Shown: positions 24,511-34,782, numbered from the stretch's first letter. The stretch: 64,000 bases of DNA from Chitinophaga hostae (GCF_018224885.1 NZ_JAGTXB010000002.1:62001-126000), one strand, 5' to 3'. Program-made: numbers and translations. The notes: generated by a model from the sequence alone, not told the origin.

Positions 24511-25302
24511 ATGGGTCAGAAAACAAATCCTATTGGTAACAGGTTAGGTATCATCAGAGGATGGGACTCTAATTGGTATGGCAGCAAAAAAGATTTTGCT
24601 ACCAAACTGATCGAAGATAACAAGATCAGAACTTATCTGAATGCCCGTATCAACAAAGGTGGCATCTCAAGAGTTGTGATCGAAAGAACTTTAGGTAAGT
24701 TAATCATCACTGTTCATACTTCTAAGCCTGGTATCATCATTGGTAAAGGCGGTAACGAAGTTGATCGCATCAAGGAAGAACTGAAGAAACTGACAGGTAA
24801 AGAAGATGTTCAGATCAACATCCTCGAAATCCGTCGTCCCGAAATGGATGCTAACATCGTTGCTGAAACAATTGCAAAACAGATTGAAAGCCGTATCAAC
24901 TACAAACGTGCTATCAAAATGGCAATTGCTACTGCGCTGAGAATGGGCGCCGAAGGTATCAAGGTTAAAATCAGCGGCCGTTTAGGTGGTGCTGAAATTG
25001 CCCGCTCCGAAGAAATGAAACAAGGTCGCGTGCCTTTACATACTTTCCGTATGGATATCGACTACGCTTCCCTGTTCGCTTTAACGGTTTATGGTAAAAT
25101 CGGTATCAAAGTATGGATCTGTAAAGGTGAAGTACTGGGTAAACGCGATCTTAACCCGAACGTTTTAACCGGTAAAGAAGGCGATAACCGTGGCACTGGT
25201 CATGGTGGTGAAAGAAGAGAACATCACGGTGAACGTAGAGATAACCGCGGTGGTGGCGAAAGAAGAGGCGGTGGAGAACACCGTGGCGGCGGCCGCAGAT
25301 AG
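24511..25302 (+). CDS. rpsC: Ribosomal protein S3 with Gly/Arg/His-rich C-terminal tail
   Basis: mRNA-entry-channel protein of the 30S head, 263 residues. The KH domain ([17 protein letters not shown]) and the C-terminal domain ([30 protein letters not shown]) are normal. From about residue 227 the protein continues as a tail of repeated Gly-Gly-Glu-Arg-Arg and His-Gly-Glu-Arg units, about 35 residues of low-complexity, basic sequence. Such a tail is absent from E. coli S3 and probably contacts mRNA or rRNA. Confidence 0.97.
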   Translation: MGQKTNPIGNRLGIIRGWDSNWYGSKKDFATKLIEDNKIRTYLNARINKGGISRVVIERTLGKLIITVHTSKPGIIIGKGGNEVDRIKEELKKLTGKEDVQINILEIRRPEMDANIVAETIAKQIESRINYKRAIKMAIATALRMGAEGIKVKISGRLGGAEIARSEEMKQGRVPLHTFRMDIDYASLFALTVYGKIGIKVWICKGEVLGKRDLNPNVLTGKEGDNRGTGHGGERREHHGERRDNRGGGERRGGGEHRGGGRR

Positions 25303-25357
25303 TATCTGGCGGTAGAGCAGACATTAACAATTACTATTAACATTAACAACATAGACG

Positions 25358-25777
25358 ATGTTACAGCCAAAAAGAACGAAACACAGGAAGATGCACAAAG
25401 GCCGCATCAAAGGGAACGCTAAAAGAGGCGCTACCCTCTCCTTTGGTACTTTCGGTCTTAAAGCATTAGAACCTAAGTGGATCACCGACAGGCAGATTGA
25501 AGCTGCACGTGTGGCGCTGACAAGACACATGAAACGTGAAGGTAACGTGTGGATCCGCATATTCCCTGACAAACCTATCACTGCTAAGCCTTTGGAAGTG
25601 AGGATGGGTAAAGGTAAAGGTGCCCCTGACCATTGGGCAGCAGTAGTAAAGCCAGGTAGAATTTTATTTGAAGCTGATGGCGTTTCCTTACAGGTAGCAA
25701 AAGAAGCAATGGAACTCGCAGCACAGAAACTGCCCATCAAAGTAAAATTTGTAACCAGCCGCGACTTCGTAGCTTAA
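25358..25777 (+). CDS. rplP: Ribosomal protein L16
   Basis: 139-residue protein near the A-site tRNA elbow. [53 protein letters not shown] and [24 protein letters not shown] are conserved. Within the S10 operon, 55 bp after rpsC. Confidence 0.97.
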   Translation: MLQPKRTKHRKMHKGRIKGNAKRGATLSFGTFGLKALEPKWITDRQIEAARVALTRHMKREGNVWIRIFPDKPITAKPLEVRMGKGKGAPDHWAAVVKPGRILFEADGVSLQVAKEAMELAAQKLPIKVKFVTSRDFVA

Positions 25778-25845
25778 TTACAGGTACACAATAACTAAAA
25801 TCCGGTAAACCTGCCCCGGCAGCTAACCGAATCAAATTCAATACA

Positions 25846-26046
25846 ATGGCAAAAGAAAAGCTGGAACTGAAAGGCCTGAGCGAACAAGATCTGAAAGAGA
25901 AAATCTCTGCAGAAGAACTCCGCTTGAAAAAAATGACCTTTGGTCACGCAATTACGCCAATCGAAAATCCAATGAGCATCCGCGCCGTAAGACGCGATAT
26001 CGCTCGGATGAACACCGAACTGCGTAAAAGACAACTGGGCTTCTGA
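25846..26046 (+). CDS. rpmC: Ribosomal protein L29
   Basis: 66-residue tunnel-exit helix pair (LKGLSEQDLKEKISAEELRLKKMTFGHAITPIENPMSIRAVRRDIARMNTELRKRQ). Its gap to rpsQ holds the perfect hairpin CAGTCCCGG / CCGGGACTG (26052-26074). Confidence 0.95.
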   Translation: MAKEKLELKGLSEQDLKEKISAEELRLKKMTFGHAITPIENPMSIRAVRRDIARMNTELRKRQLGF

Positions 26047-26137
26047 TCCGTCAGTCCCGGCAACACCGGGACTGCTGACATAGCATAAGTATAACACAAT
26101 TTATGACCTCCTCACGGAGGGTTAAATACTTTCAACA

Positions 26138-26398
26138 ATGACGACCGAAAGAAAATTAAGAAAAACCAGGATTGGTGTGGTTGCCAGCAACAAAATGGAT
26201 AAAACCATCACCGTTAAGGTGGAGCGTAAGGTAAAGCACCCGATCTATGGTAAATTCGTGAAAAAAACTACCAAGTTCATGGCACACGACGATAAGAACG
26301 AGTGCAGCATTGGCGATACCGTGAAAATCGCGGAAACTCGTCCTTTGAGCAAGAACAAGTGCTGGAGACTGGTAGAAGTAATCGCTAAAGTAAAATAA
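26138..26398 (+). CDS. rpsQ: Ribosomal protein S17
   Basis: 86-residue OB-fold protein binding 16S h11. [45 protein letters not shown] and [23 protein letters not shown] are conserved. The following gap has a hairpin at 26416-26442. Confidence 0.96.
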   Translation: MTTERKLRKTRIGVVASNKMDKTITVKVERKVKHPIYGKFVKKTTKFMAHDDKNECSIGDTVKIAETRPLSKNKCWRLVEVIAKVK

Positions 26399-26473
26399 TT
26401 ATTTATTTGTTTCAAGCTGTATCCGGCAATCCCGGTTACAGCCGCTGACTAAACAATATCAAATCTCATTTCG

Positions 26474-26842
26474 ATGATACAACAAGAATCAAGACTGAGT
26501 GTAGCTGACAACAGCGGTGCTAAAGAAGTACTTTGCATCCGCGTGTTAGGTAACTCCGGTCAGGACTACGCTGGCGTAGGCGATAAGATTGTAGTAACCG
26601 TGAAGGATGCAATGCCAGGTGGCGGCGTAAAGAAGGGTATGGTTACTAAAGCGGTAATCGTAAGAACTAAGAACAAATTACGTCGTAAAGACGGTTCTTA
26701 TATCCGTTTCGATGATAACGCAGTGGTACTGCTCAATAACTCAGACGAACCTCGCGGTACCCGTATTTTCGGTCCGGTTGCACGTGAGCTGAGAGACAAG
26801 GGATATATGAAAATTATCTCCCTCGCTCCTGAGGTATTATAA
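26474..26842 (+). CDS. rplN: Ribosomal protein L14
   Basis: 122-residue 50S protein contacting 16S rRNA at bridge B8. [26 protein letters not shown] and [14 protein letters not shown] are hallmark segments. A 159-bp gap with its own -7 box and hairpin separates it from rplX, so the spc genes may have extra transcription. Confidence 0.97.
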   Translation: MIQQESRLSVADNSGAKEVLCIRVLGNSGQDYAGVGDKIVVTVKDAMPGGGVKKGMVTKAVIVRTKNKLRRKDGSYIRFDDNAVVLLNNSDEPRGTRIFGPVARELRDKGYMKIISLAPEVL

Positions 26843-26913
26843 GATATTATCGATGGAGGGATTCAGGATTTTTACAATAAATTTCCTGAATCCCAAAATT
26901 CATAAATATTTCT

Positions 26914-26978
26914 TATCTTTGCAGCCCGTTTGCAAAACGAGAAAAAACATTAATCAAGCGAAACAACTGTTTCGCTTG
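26914..26978 (+). promoter_or_regulatory. Internal promoter and leader hairpin upstream of rplX
   Basis: TATCTTTG (26914-26921) fits the -7 box but no TTTG lies 19 bp upstream. The perfect 10-bp hairpin CAAGCGAAAC-AACT-GTTTCGCTTG (26955-26978) follows, ending 23 nt before the rplX ATG; it lacks a T run. Confidence 0.55.
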
Positions 26979-27001
26979 GCGTTTATAAATAAATCAAAGT
27001 A

Positions 27002-27340
27002 ATGAAAACTAGATTTAAGCCTAAATTCAACATTAAGAAGGGCGACCTGGTTGCGGTAATTGCCGGTGATGACAAAGACAGGACCAAAGCACGTAAAGTG
27101 CTGGAAGTTCAGCCTGATAAGGCCCGCATTCTTGTGGAAGGCGTTAACATTATTACCAAGCACACGAAGCCAACCGCTCAGAATACCAAAGGTGGTATTG
27201 TTAAGCAGGAAGCTCCTATCGCTATCTCCAATGTAATGCTGTGGGACGCCAAAACTGGTGCACCAACTAAAGTTAACAGGAAGAGAGAAAACGGTAAATT
27301 AATTCGTATCGCTAAAAAATCAGGGGAGGAAATTAAATAA
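27002..27340 (+). CDS. rplX: Ribosomal protein L24
   Basis: 112-residue assembly initiator. [46 protein letters not shown] is the KOW-domain signature. The stop overlaps the rplE start by 1 nt (TAATG), indicating translational coupling. Confidence 0.96.
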   Translation: MKTRFKPKFNIKKGDLVAVIAGDDKDRTKARKVLEVQPDKARILVEGVNIITKHTKPTAQNTKGGIVKQEAPIAISNVMLWDAKTGAPTKVNRKRENGKLIRIAKKSGEEIK

Positions 27341-27915
27341 TGGCAAACACAAAATATACTCCGAGACTGCAGAAAAAATACCACGAGGAAGTTAAGTCTG
27401 CACTGATGAAGAAATTCAACTACAAAAGTGTTATGCAGGTTCCTCGCCTGGTAAAAATCTGCCTGAACCAGGGTATTAATGGTGCAGTAGGTGATAAGAA
27501 ACTGGTAGACATTGCAGTAGACGAAATGACCCGTATCTCTGGTCAGAAAGCTATCGCTACTATGTCTAAAAAGGATATCTCCAACTTCAAACTGAGAAAG
27601 AACATGCCTATTGGTGCACGTGTAACTTTACGCAGCACAAATATGTATGACTTCCTGGATCGTTTGATCGCTGTATCTCTCCCTCGTGTACGTGACTTCA
27701 AAGGTGTGAACGAAAAAGCTTTTGATGGTCGTGGTAACTACACCATGGGTATCACCGAACAAATCATTTTCCCTGAAATCGATATCGATAAAGTAACGAA
27801 AATGTCCGGTATGGATATCACCTTCGTTACAACTGCAAACACCAACGAAGAAGCTTACGAGCTGCTGAAAGAAATGGGTATGCCGTTTAAGGGAATGAAA
27901 AAAGATAATCAGTAA
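27340..27915 (+). CDS. rplE: Ribosomal protein L5
   Basis: 191-residue central-protuberance protein binding 5S rRNA. Segments [36 protein letters not shown] and [19 protein letters not shown] are conserved. Coupled to rplX by a 1-nt overlap; rpsN follows after 20 bp. Confidence 0.97.
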   Translation: MANTKYTPRLQKKYHEEVKSALMKKFNYKSVMQVPRLVKICLNQGINGAVGDKKLVDIAVDEMTRISGQKAIATMSKKDISNFKLRKNMPIGARVTLRSTNMYDFLDRLIAVSLPRVRDFKGVNEKAFDGRGNYTMGITEQIIFPEIDIDKVTKMSGMDITFVTTANTNEEAYELLKEMGMPFKGMKKDNQ

Positions 27916-27935
27916 ATCGAAACGATAATTTAATT

Positions 27936-28205
27936 ATGGCAAAAGAATCCGTAAAAGCCAGACAAAGGAAAAGAGAAGCTATGGTGGCAAAGTTCGCAGA
28001 AAAGCGTGCTGCCCTGAAAGCTGCCGGTGACTACGCTGCACTGGACCAACTTCCAAAAAATGCTTCTCCTGTTCGTCTGAAAAACAGATGCCAGCTGACC
28101 GGTCGTCCTAAAGGATACATGCGTCACTTCGGCCTCTGCAGGAACATGTTCCGTGACCTGGCACTCGCAGGTAAAATCCCTGGCGTTAGAAAAGCCAGCT
28201 GGTAA
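27936..28205 (+). CDS. rpsN: Ribosomal protein S14 (zinc-independent long form)
   Basis: 89-residue form with [49 protein letters not shown]. Only two Cys remain in place of the CxxC-CxxC zinc site of the short form. The 138-bp gap to rpsH contains TGATTATTT / AAATAATCA as an inverted repeat. Confidence 0.96.
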   Translation: MAKESVKARQRKREAMVAKFAEKRAALKAAGDYAALDQLPKNASPVRLKNRCQLTGRPKGYMRHFGLCRNMFRDLALAGKIPGVRKASW

Positions 28206-28343
28206 TTAAAAAAGAGGATCGCATTTGATTATTTATTCCATGAACAAATAATCAGATCTGTAAATCTCTGAATGTAAGTTATTTGATTCCCATCTTATTA
28301 CGATTGGATATCGCATTGTAAACATTATCAAACTATTTCAACA

Positions 28344-28742
28344 ATGGTTACTGATCCAATAGCAGACTTCCTGACACGCATCCGGAACGCGCAAATGGCC
28401 ACCCACAGGATTGTGGAAATTCCGGCTTCCAAGCTGAAAAAACGCATTACAGAAATTCTGTACGACAAAGGTTATATCCTGAAGTACAAATTCGAAGAAG
28501 ATACTAAACAAGGCGTAATCAAAATCGCTTTGAAGTACGATCCGATCTCTAAAGAGCCCGCTATCAAGGAAATACAACGCATCAGCCGTCCAGGTCTGCG
28601 TCAGTACGCTAAACCAGAAGAGTTTAAGCGCGTGAAGAACGGTTTAGGCGTGGCGATCATCTCCACTTCCAAAGGTGTAATGACCGATAAGGAAGCAAAA
28701 GCTCAAAACGTAGGTGGCGAAGTAGTTTGCTACGTATATTAA
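28344..28742 (+). CDS. rpsH: Ribosomal protein S8
   Basis: 132-residue 16S central-domain binder and classic spc-operon repressor in E. coli. [18 protein letters not shown] and the C-terminal [26 protein letters not shown] are conserved. A 14-bp hairpin (28748-28780) lies just after the stop. Confidence 0.97.
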   Translation: MVTDPIADFLTRIRNAQMATHRIVEIPASKLKKRITEILYDKGYILKYKFEEDTKQGVIKIALKYDPISKEPAIKEIQRISRPGLRQYAKPEEFKRVKNGLGVAIISTSKGVMTDKEAKAQNVGGEVVCYVY

Positions 28743-28867
28743 TATATTGAATGACTGGTTGTTGCTCAACCGGTCATTCACTTAAGTTATCTGACAATTA
28801 AGCTCTCTATACGGCGCTGAACACGGATAACCGGTAAATCAATATCAAACAACTTTAAATTAAAGTT

Positions 28868-29422
28868 ATGTCTCGTATAGGTAAAAGTCCTATTAAGTTG
28901 GCCAGCGGTGTAACAGTTACTGTTTCCCCCTCCAACGAAGTAACTGTAAAAGGCCCAAAAGGTGAACTGAAAAGAAGCATCGACAGGGAAATGAAGATAG
29001 AAGTGAAGGACGGCGTGTTAACAGTAATCCGCCCAACTGAACAGATTCGTCATAAAGCGCTCCACGGTTTATACCGCGCTTTGCTGGCTAACATGGTTGA
29101 AGGTGTGACTGAAGGCTTCAAGAAACAACTGGAACTGGTGGGTGTGGGTTACAAAGCCGCAAACAACGGTCAGTTACTGGATCTCGCATTAGGTTATTCT
29201 CACAATATCATTTTCGAAATTCCGAAAGAACTGAAGGTAGCTACCCTGACTGAAAAAGGTCAGAACCCTAAGATCATGCTGGAAGGTATCGACAATCAAT
29301 TACTGGGTCAGGTGGCTGCTAAAATCCGTAGCCTGCGTAAACCAGAGCCTTATAAAGGTAAAGGTGTTCGCTACAGTGACGAAGTGGTACGTAAGAAAGC
29401 TGGTAAATCAGCTGGTAAATAA
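28868..29422 (+). CDS. rplF: Ribosomal protein L6
   Basis: 184-residue two-domain protein near the factor-binding site. MSRIGKSPIKLASGVTVTV, GPKGELKRSIDREM and RKPEPYKGKGVRYSDEVVRKKAGKSAGK are conserved. The gap to rplR has a 12-bp hairpin (29435-29461). Confidence 0.97.
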   Translation: MSRIGKSPIKLASGVTVTVSPSNEVTVKGPKGELKRSIDREMKIEVKDGVLTVIRPTEQIRHKALHGLYRALLANMVEGVTEGFKKQLELVGVGYKAANNGQLLDLALGYSHNIIFEIPKELKVATLTEKGQNPKIMLEGIDNQLLGQVAAKIRSLRKPEPYKGKGVRYSDEVVRKKAGKSAGK

Positions 29423-29512
29423 AATTTTTAATTGGCTAATCAGCTTTCAAAGCTGGTTAGCTGATTTTAACAGATATCCCGGCAGCATCGGGGTAATAAA
29501 ATAAAACTCAAA

Positions 29513-29866
29513 ATGAGCACAAAAGTTAACAGGAGACAGAAAATCCGCTACCGCATCCGTAAGAAAATCTCCGGTACTGCAAAGCACCCAAGATTATCTG
29601 TATTTCGCAGCAACAGCGATATCTATGTGCAATTGATAGATGATACCAATGGCACTACCCTGGCTTCAGCTTCTTCCCGTGATAAGGACATCAAAGCCCA
29701 GCAAGGTACTAAAATCGAAAAATCTGCACTGGTAGGTAAAGCGCTGGCTGTTAAAGCACTGGCACTGGGTCTGACCACCTGCGTTTTCGACAGAAGTGGT
29801 TATTTATATCATGGCCGCGTGAAAAGCGTAGCTGACGGAGCAAGAGAAGGCGGTCTTCAGTTCTAA
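29513..29866 (+). CDS. rplR: Ribosomal protein L18
   Basis: 117-residue 5S rRNA-binding protein: [38 protein letters not shown] and [28 protein letters not shown]. rpsE follows after 51 bp. Confidence 0.97.
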   Translation: MSTKVNRRQKIRYRIRKKISGTAKHPRLSVFRSNSDIYVQLIDDTNGTTLASASSRDKDIKAQQGTKIEKSALVGKALAVKALALGLTTCVFDRSGYLYHGRVKSVADGAREGGLQF

Positions 29867-29917
29867 TCACGAGGTCCGAATCTTATAATTCTGAACAAGT
29901 AATTCTTATAAAATAAA

Positions 29918-30436
29918 ATGGCAAAGAATTCATTCAATAAAGTAAAGGCTGGTGATCTGGAGCTGAAAGAAAAAGTGGTGGCGATCAACCGTGTTACTAA
30001 AACCACTAAAGGCGGTCGTACATTCAGTTTCTCCGCACTGGTAGTAGTTGGTAACGAAAACGGCGTTGTAGGTCATGGTCTTGGTAAAGCGAAAGAAGTG
30101 CAGCAGGCTATCACCAAAGGTATAGACGATGCAAAAAAGAACCTGATCAAGGTTCCTGTTATGCACGGCACCATTCCTCACGATCAGTTTGCTAAAGAAG
30201 GCGCTGCCAAAGTATTGATCAAACCAGCTGCCCATGGTACCGGTGTGATCGCAGGAGGTTCTATGCGTGCAGTGCTGGAAAGCGCTGGCGTAACAGACGT
30301 TCTGGCTAAATCTTTAGGTTCTGCTAATCCACACAACGTGGTGAAAGCTACTTTCAAGGCACTGGGTTTATTACGTGAGCCAATCAGCATCGCTAAAACC
30401 AGAGGCGTTTCCCTGAAGAAAGTTTTCAACGGGTAA
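29918..30436 (+). CDS. rpsE: Ribosomal protein S5
   Basis: 172-residue decoding-fidelity protein with double-stranded RNA-binding N-domain. [42 protein letters not shown] and the [44 protein letters not shown] segment are typical. Confidence 0.97.
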   Translation: MAKNSFNKVKAGDLELKEKVVAINRVTKTTKGGRTFSFSALVVVGNENGVVGHGLGKAKEVQQAITKGIDDAKKNLIKVPVMHGTIPHDQFAKEGAAKVLIKPAAHGTGVIAGGSMRAVLESAGVTDVLAKSLGSANPHNVVKATFKALGLLREPISIAKTRGVSLKKVFNG

Positions 30437-30539
30437 GTAATGCCTCCCGTCTCCACGGAGATGAAGGTGTTTCCCCGCGGAAATTTTGAAAATAATTCAT
30501 TAACAATTAAATTACTCCGCCTTAGGCGGATAGGGGTTT

Positions 30540-30725
30540 ATGGCAAAGATTAAGATCACTCAAGTGAAAAGTGGTATAGACCGTCCGGAAAGGCAGAAAC
30601 TGACCTTGAAGGCACTGGGCCTGACTAAGATGCATGCTACTGTTGAAGTGGAAGCAACTCCTCAGATCCTGGGAATGGTCCGTAAGGTTAATCACCTTGT
30701 AACGGTAGAAACAGTAAATGCTTAA
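30540..30725 (+). CDS. rpmD: Ribosomal protein L30
   Basis: 61-residue protein, KIKITQVKSGIDRPERQKLTLKALGLTKMHATVEVEATPQILGMVRKVNHLVTVE. Just upstream a CCGCCTTAGGCGG palindrome lies near the start codon. Confidence 0.95.
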   Translation: MAKIKITQVKSGIDRPERQKLTLKALGLTKMHATVEVEATPQILGMVRKVNHLVTVETVNA

Positions 30726-30846
30726 TTTTAAGTAACACTGCTGTGGGATTGTCTGCTGATAATCTTACCTTTACATTTGTGACTTTACCATTTTTATTTT
30801 AGAATAAGCGAGCGGTTAATTTCCGCGCAAGTAAAACAATTAAAAC

Positions 30847-31293
30847 ATGAATCTGCATTCATTAAAGCCTGCACAAGGCGCTGTACATAAAGAGAAACGT
30901 CTTGGACGTGGTGAGGCTTCCGGTAAAGGTGGTACCTCTACAAAAGGTAACAAAGGTATCCAGCAACGTGCTGGTTACTCCAGCAAAAGAGGCTTCGAAG
31001 GTGGCCAGATGCCCATCCAACGCCGTATGCCTAAACGCGGTTTCATCAACAATAACCGTGAAGAGTATAAAATCTTCAACCTGGGCCAGCTGGATCAATT
31101 AGTTGAAAAATATGGCCTCCAGGAGTTTAATCTGGAAAACCTGTTCATGAACGGTCTGATTAACAGAACAGCTAAAGTTAAAATTCTCGCTAACGGAGAA
31201 CTGAAGACTAAGGTTACTGTTAAAGTAAACGCTATCAGCGAAAAAGCTAAACAGGCCATCGAATCAGCAGGTGGATCAGTAGAACTGGTATAA
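30847..31293 (+). CDS. rplO: Ribosomal protein L15
   Basis: 148 residues; extended N-terminus LGRGEASGKGGTSTKGNKGIQQRAGYSSKRGFEGGQMPIQRRMPKRGF typical of L15 and a C-terminal domain of normal length. Followed after 78 bp by secY. Confidence 0.97.
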   Translation: MNLHSLKPAQGAVHKEKRLGRGEASGKGGTSTKGNKGIQQRAGYSSKRGFEGGQMPIQRRMPKRGFINNNREEYKIFNLGQLDQLVEKYGLQEFNLENLFMNGLINRTAKVKILANGELKTKVTVKVNAISEKAKQAIESAGGSVELV

Positions 31294-31371
31294 GACTTTA
31301 CGACTGAGGAGACGCCTACGGAGTAGTGCGTCTTTTCATATTTAATAGCGCTATTAAACCTTTATCTTCCT

Positions 31372-32715
31372 GTGAAGAAATTTATCGAAACGATTAAGAA
31401 TATCTGGAGTATTGAGGATTTGCGTAACCGCATCCTGACCACCCTGCTCCTGGTCCTCATCTACCGCATAGGATCCTATATCGCTTTGCCTGGCATTGAT
31501 GCAAACGCGCTGACTAACTTTGAGAAGAATTCTAATCAGGGTATCCTCGGTTTGGTGAACATGTTTGCGGGCGGATCGTTTTCAAGGGCCTCCATATTTG
31601 CATTGGGTATCATGCCCTACATCTCTGCATCAATTGCTATCCAGTTATTAACGATAGCGGTTCCTTATTTTCAGAAACTGCAGAAAGAAGGTGAAAGCGG
31701 CCGCAAAAAAATTAACCAGTTTACACGTTATCTCACAGTAATAGTAACAGGTTTCCAGGCGAGCGCTTACGTAGCTTATCTGCGTAATCAATCCGGTGGC
31801 GCTATTATCCCCGAGTATGGCACCTTTTTCTTCTGGCTCTCTACAACCGTAGTACTTACAGCAGGTACCCTGTTTGTAATGTGGCTCGGTGAAAAGATCA
31901 CAGACAAAGGAATTGGTAATGGTACATCCATCATCATCATGATGGGTATCCTTGCCCGTTTGCCACAGGCTTTAGTCGCTGAATTCTCCAGTAAGGTTGC
32001 AGGTGAAGCGGGTGGACCGATCCTGTTCCTCATTGAAATTGCTATCTTTATTTTAATCACGGTGGGCCTGATCCTGCTCGTTCAGGGTACCAGGAAAATA
32101 CCGGTGAATTACGCCAAACGTATCGTAGGTAATAAACAATATGGCGGTGTACGCCAGTTTATTCCCCTCAAGGTAAATGCTGCCGGTGTAATGCCGATCA
32201 TCTTTGCCCAGGCGATCATGTTTATCCCGGCTACTGCAATAGGCTTTGCTACTTCTTCTGAAAGTGCTTCCGGCTTTATCCGCATCTTTAGTGACCACAC
32301 TAACGGCTGGTATAACCTGATCTATGCTGTACTGGTTGTCGTATTCACATATTTTTATACCGCGTTGATTTTCAATCCAACACAAATGGCGGATGAAATG
32401 AAACGTAATAACGGTTTCATTCCGGGTATTAAACCTGGTAAAGCTACTGCCGATTATATCGGTGCAGTAATGGACCGTATCACTTTGCCTGGTGCATTCT
32501 TCCTGGCATTAGTGGGTATCATGCCAGGCCTGGCTGCTGCCTTCAAGGTTAACAGTAACTTTGCTACCTTCTTCGGTGGTACGTCCCTGTTGATCATGGT
32601 GGGAGTTATCCTGGATACACTGCAACAGATTGAAAGCCAGCTCCTCATGCGTCATTACGATGGTTTGATGAGCACCGGCCGAATCAAAGGCAGAACTGCC
32701 CCGGCTAACGCATAA
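31372..32715 (+). CDS. secY: Preprotein translocase channel subunit SecY
   Basis: Ten-helix core of the Sec translocon in the inner membrane, 447 residues. Begins with GTG (31372; KKFIETIKNIWSIEDLRNRI). Plug and pore region (PGIDANAL, NMFAGGSFSRASIFALGIMPYISASIAIQLL), the cytoplasmic loop GTRKIPVNYAKRIVGNKQYGG and the C-terminal ESQLLMRHYDGLMSTGRIKGRT are clear. The usual position after rplO is kept. A hairpin ATAGCCAC / GTGGCTAT (32751-32784) follows the stop. Confidence 0.97.
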   Translation: MKKFIETIKNIWSIEDLRNRILTTLLLVLIYRIGSYIALPGIDANALTNFEKNSNQGILGLVNMFAGGSFSRASIFALGIMPYISASIAIQLLTIAVPYFQKLQKEGESGRKKINQFTRYLTVIVTGFQASAYVAYLRNQSGGAIIPEYGTFFFWLSTTVVLTAGTLFVMWLGEKITDKGIGNGTSIIIMMGILARLPQALVAEFSSKVAGEAGGPILFLIEIAIFILITVGLILLVQGTRKIPVNYAKRIVGNKQYGGVRQFIPLKVNAAGVMPIIFAQAIMFIPATAIGFATSSESASGFIRIFSDHTNGWYNLIYAVLVVVFTYFYTALIFNPTQMADEMKRNNGFIPGIKPGKATADYIGAVMDRITLPGAFFLALVGIMPGLAAAFKVNSNFATFFGGTSLLIMVGVILDTLQQIESQLLMRHYDGLMSTGRIKGRTAPANA

Positions 32716-32986
32716 GTAATTGAATAAAAGGATGTTACAATAACAATAAAATAGCCACAGAAGCTTCTACGCTTTAGTGGCTATATTATTTTAACAGCCG
32801 TTAGCTGTTGGCCATCAGCTTTTATCCTGGCATCTATCGCTAAAAACCTGATTATTGCAGCCTGTTGGAAGCCGTTAGTCACTGGCAATTAGCTTTTAGC
32901 TTGCCAGTCATAGTTAAGAGCCTTGATTATTAGCAGCCAATAGCAGTTAGTTGACAGCTAACCGCCAAAAGCTAAAAGCGCAACGT
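32716..32986. repeat. Degenerate AGCTAAAAGC-type intergenic sequence
   Basis: The 271-bp gap has a terminator-like hairpin (32751-32784) and then about 190 bp of degenerate GTTAGC, AGCTTTTAGC and AGCTAAAAGC units in both orientations, including CTGGCAA / TTGCCAG (32882-32907). Similar sequence occurs at 2971-3087, 37128-37230 and 58095-58193. No gene seen. Confidence 0.6.
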
Positions 32987-33787
32987 ATGATTCATTATAA
33001 GACGAAGGAAGAAATAGAGCTGATGCGCAAAAGCGCCCTGCTCCTGAGCGCTGCCCTGGCCGAAGTGGCCAGAACCCTGAAACCAGGGATGAGCACGCTG
33101 GAAGTGGACGCGGTTGCAGATAAGTTTATCGTGGAAAACGGCGGAACACCTTCTTTCAAGAATTACAAAGGTTTTCCGAATGCCTGCTGCATTTCTGTGA
33201 ATGAAGAAGTCGTACACGGAATTCCAAATAAGTATGTGTTGAAAGACGGTGATATCCTGACAGTAGATGTGGGTGTTTATATGAATGGTTACCATTCCGA
33301 TAGTGCTTATACTTTTGCCATCGGGAATGTACCCGAAAATGTGCTCCGGTTAATGACTGCTACCAAAGCCTCCCTCTATAAGGGCATTGAGAAAGCAATT
33401 GTGGGTAACAGGATTGGTGACATCTCTTACGCAATACAGGAATATACCGAAAAGGAACGCGGTTATGGCGTGGTGAGGGAACTGGTAGGACATGGCCTCG
33501 GCCGTAACCTGCATGAGGATCCTCAGGTGCCTAATTACGGTAAAAGAGGAAGCGGCCCCGTAATGAAGGAAGGATTGGTAATAGCTATCGAACCGATGAT
33601 CAACCTCCGCTCCAAAGACGTTGAATACCTGGAAGATGGCTGGACCGTAGCCACCCGCGATGGCAGCCCCTCTGTTCATTTTGAACATACCGTTGCCGTA
33701 GGAAAGGGGAAGCCTGATGTACTGTCTACCTACGTGGACATTGAGCGGGAGGAAAAAAATAACCCTGAATTGAACTCAAATTACTAG
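32987..33787 (+). CDS. map: Type I methionine aminopeptidase
   Basis: Removes the initiator Met from nascent proteins. 266 residues from MIHYKTKEEIELMRKSA; the frame extends 12 codons upstream into repeat sequence, which I exclude. Metal ligands are visible in DVGVYMNGYHSDSAYTF (two Asp), GHGLGRNLHEDPQVPNYG (His), IAIEPMI (Glu) and FEHTVAV (Glu). It is in the standard place between secY and infA. Confidence 0.96.
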   Translation: MIHYKTKEEIELMRKSALLLSAALAEVARTLKPGMSTLEVDAVADKFIVENGGTPSFKNYKGFPNACCISVNEEVVHGIPNKYVLKDGDILTVDVGVYMNGYHSDSAYTFAIGNVPENVLRLMTATKASLYKGIEKAIVGNRIGDISYAIQEYTEKERGYGVVRELVGHGLGRNLHEDPQVPNYGKRGSGPVMKEGLVIAIEPMINLRSKDVEYLEDGWTVATRDGSPSVHFEHTVAVGKGKPDVLSTYVDIEREEKNNPELNSNY

Positions 33788-33911
33788 TTTCAGTGTTTGG
33801 AAATGTCTAATAGAATAGGGGTTTTAGCAACAAAAAAGACAGGTTTTAGTAAGAAAACTGGCAATATTAATAATAATACAGGTAAATTTTTCTATTTCAA
33901 AAGATAAATGC

Positions 33912-33919
33912 TATCTTTG
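33912..33919 (+). promoter_or_regulatory. -7 box upstream of infA
   Basis: TATCTTTG, 18 bp before the infA ATG, with TTTC instead of TTTG 19 bp upstream (33889-33892). It may add transcription of infA-rpmJ-rpsM-rpsK-rpsD-rpoA-rplQ. Confidence 0.6.
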
Positions 33920-33936
33920 CAGTCCTAAAAATTTTT

Positions 33937-34155
33937 ATGGCAAAACAGGCACTCATTAAACAGGATGGAATTATATTAGAAGCCTTGTCGAACGCTATGT
34001 TCCGTGTAAAACTGGAAAACGGGCATGAGATCCTGGCCACCATTTCTGGAAAAATGAGAATGCACTATATCCGCATTCTGCCAGGAGATAAGGTTGGCGT
34101 AGAGATGAGCCCGTACGATTTGTCAAGAGGCCGTATAATTTTCAGATACAAGTAG
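33937..34155 (+). CDS. infA: Translation initiation factor IF-1
   Basis: 72-residue OB-fold factor blocking the 30S A site during initiation: [66 protein letters not shown]. Normal length and position. Confidence 0.97.
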   Translation: MAKQALIKQDGIILEALSNAMFRVKLENGHEILATISGKMRMHYIRILPGDKVGVEMSPYDLSRGRIIFRYK

Positions 34156-34225
34156 AACGGAAAAGGACAGGGGTGGTTGAAAGTATAATTAAACAAATAT
34201 CATAACCTTTTATAAAGTATTAATC

Positions 34226-34342
34226 ATGAAGGTAAGAGCTGCAATCAAAAAAAGAAGCGCGGATTGTAAAATAGTTCGTAGAAAAGGTGTTTTGTTGGTG
34301 ATCAACAAAAAGAATCCTCGTTTTAAACAACGCCAGGGTTAA
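34226..34342 (+). CDS. rpmJ: Ribosomal protein L36 (zinc-free form)
   Basis: 38 codons from the ATG at 34226 to TAA at 34342: [14 protein letters not shown], then [16 protein letters not shown], then PRFKQRQG. Of the usual three Cys and one His zinc ligands only one Cys remains, so this is the zinc-independent paralogue type. It lies between infA and rpsM as usual. Confidence 0.93.
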   Translation: MKVRAAIKKRSADCKIVRRKGVLLVINKKNPRFKQRQG

Positions 34343-34401
34343 TCGATTCCCCTAACGGAATTTGATTTTTTAATCAGAATCATAAAATCTAAAATAGAAA
34401 T

Positions 34402-34782
34402 ATGGCACGTATAGCCGGTATAGATCTTCCTAAAAATAAAAGAGGAGAAATTGGCCTCACCTATATCTTTGGTATAGGCCGTTCTACCGCCCAATATATC
34501 CTGAACAAGGCGGAAATTGATTTCAATAAAAAGGTGCGGGATTGGAATGACGACGAACAAGCCGCCATCCGTAACATCATCAATGGTGAGTTTAAGGTAG
34601 AGGGTCAACTGCGTTCTGAAGTACAAATGAATATCAAGCGTCTGCTGGATATCGCTTGCTACCGCGGTCTGCGTCACAGGAAAGGCTTACCGGTAAGAGG
34701 TCAGCGTACACGTACCAACAGCCGTACCCGTAAAGGTAAGCGTAAGACAGTGGCTGGTAAGAAAAAAGCAACTAAGAAATAA
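34402..34782 (+). CDS. rpsM: Ribosomal protein S13
   Basis: 126-residue head protein contacting P-site tRNA and the 50S subunit. [34 protein letters not shown] and the basic tail [32 protein letters not shown] are conserved. Confidence 0.97.
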   Translation: MARIAGIDLPKNKRGEIGLTYIFGIGRSTAQYILNKAEIDFNKKVRDWNDDEQAAIRNIINGEFKVEGQLRSEVQMNIKRLLDIACYRGLRHRKGLPVRGQRTRTNSRTRKGKRKTVAGKKKATKK

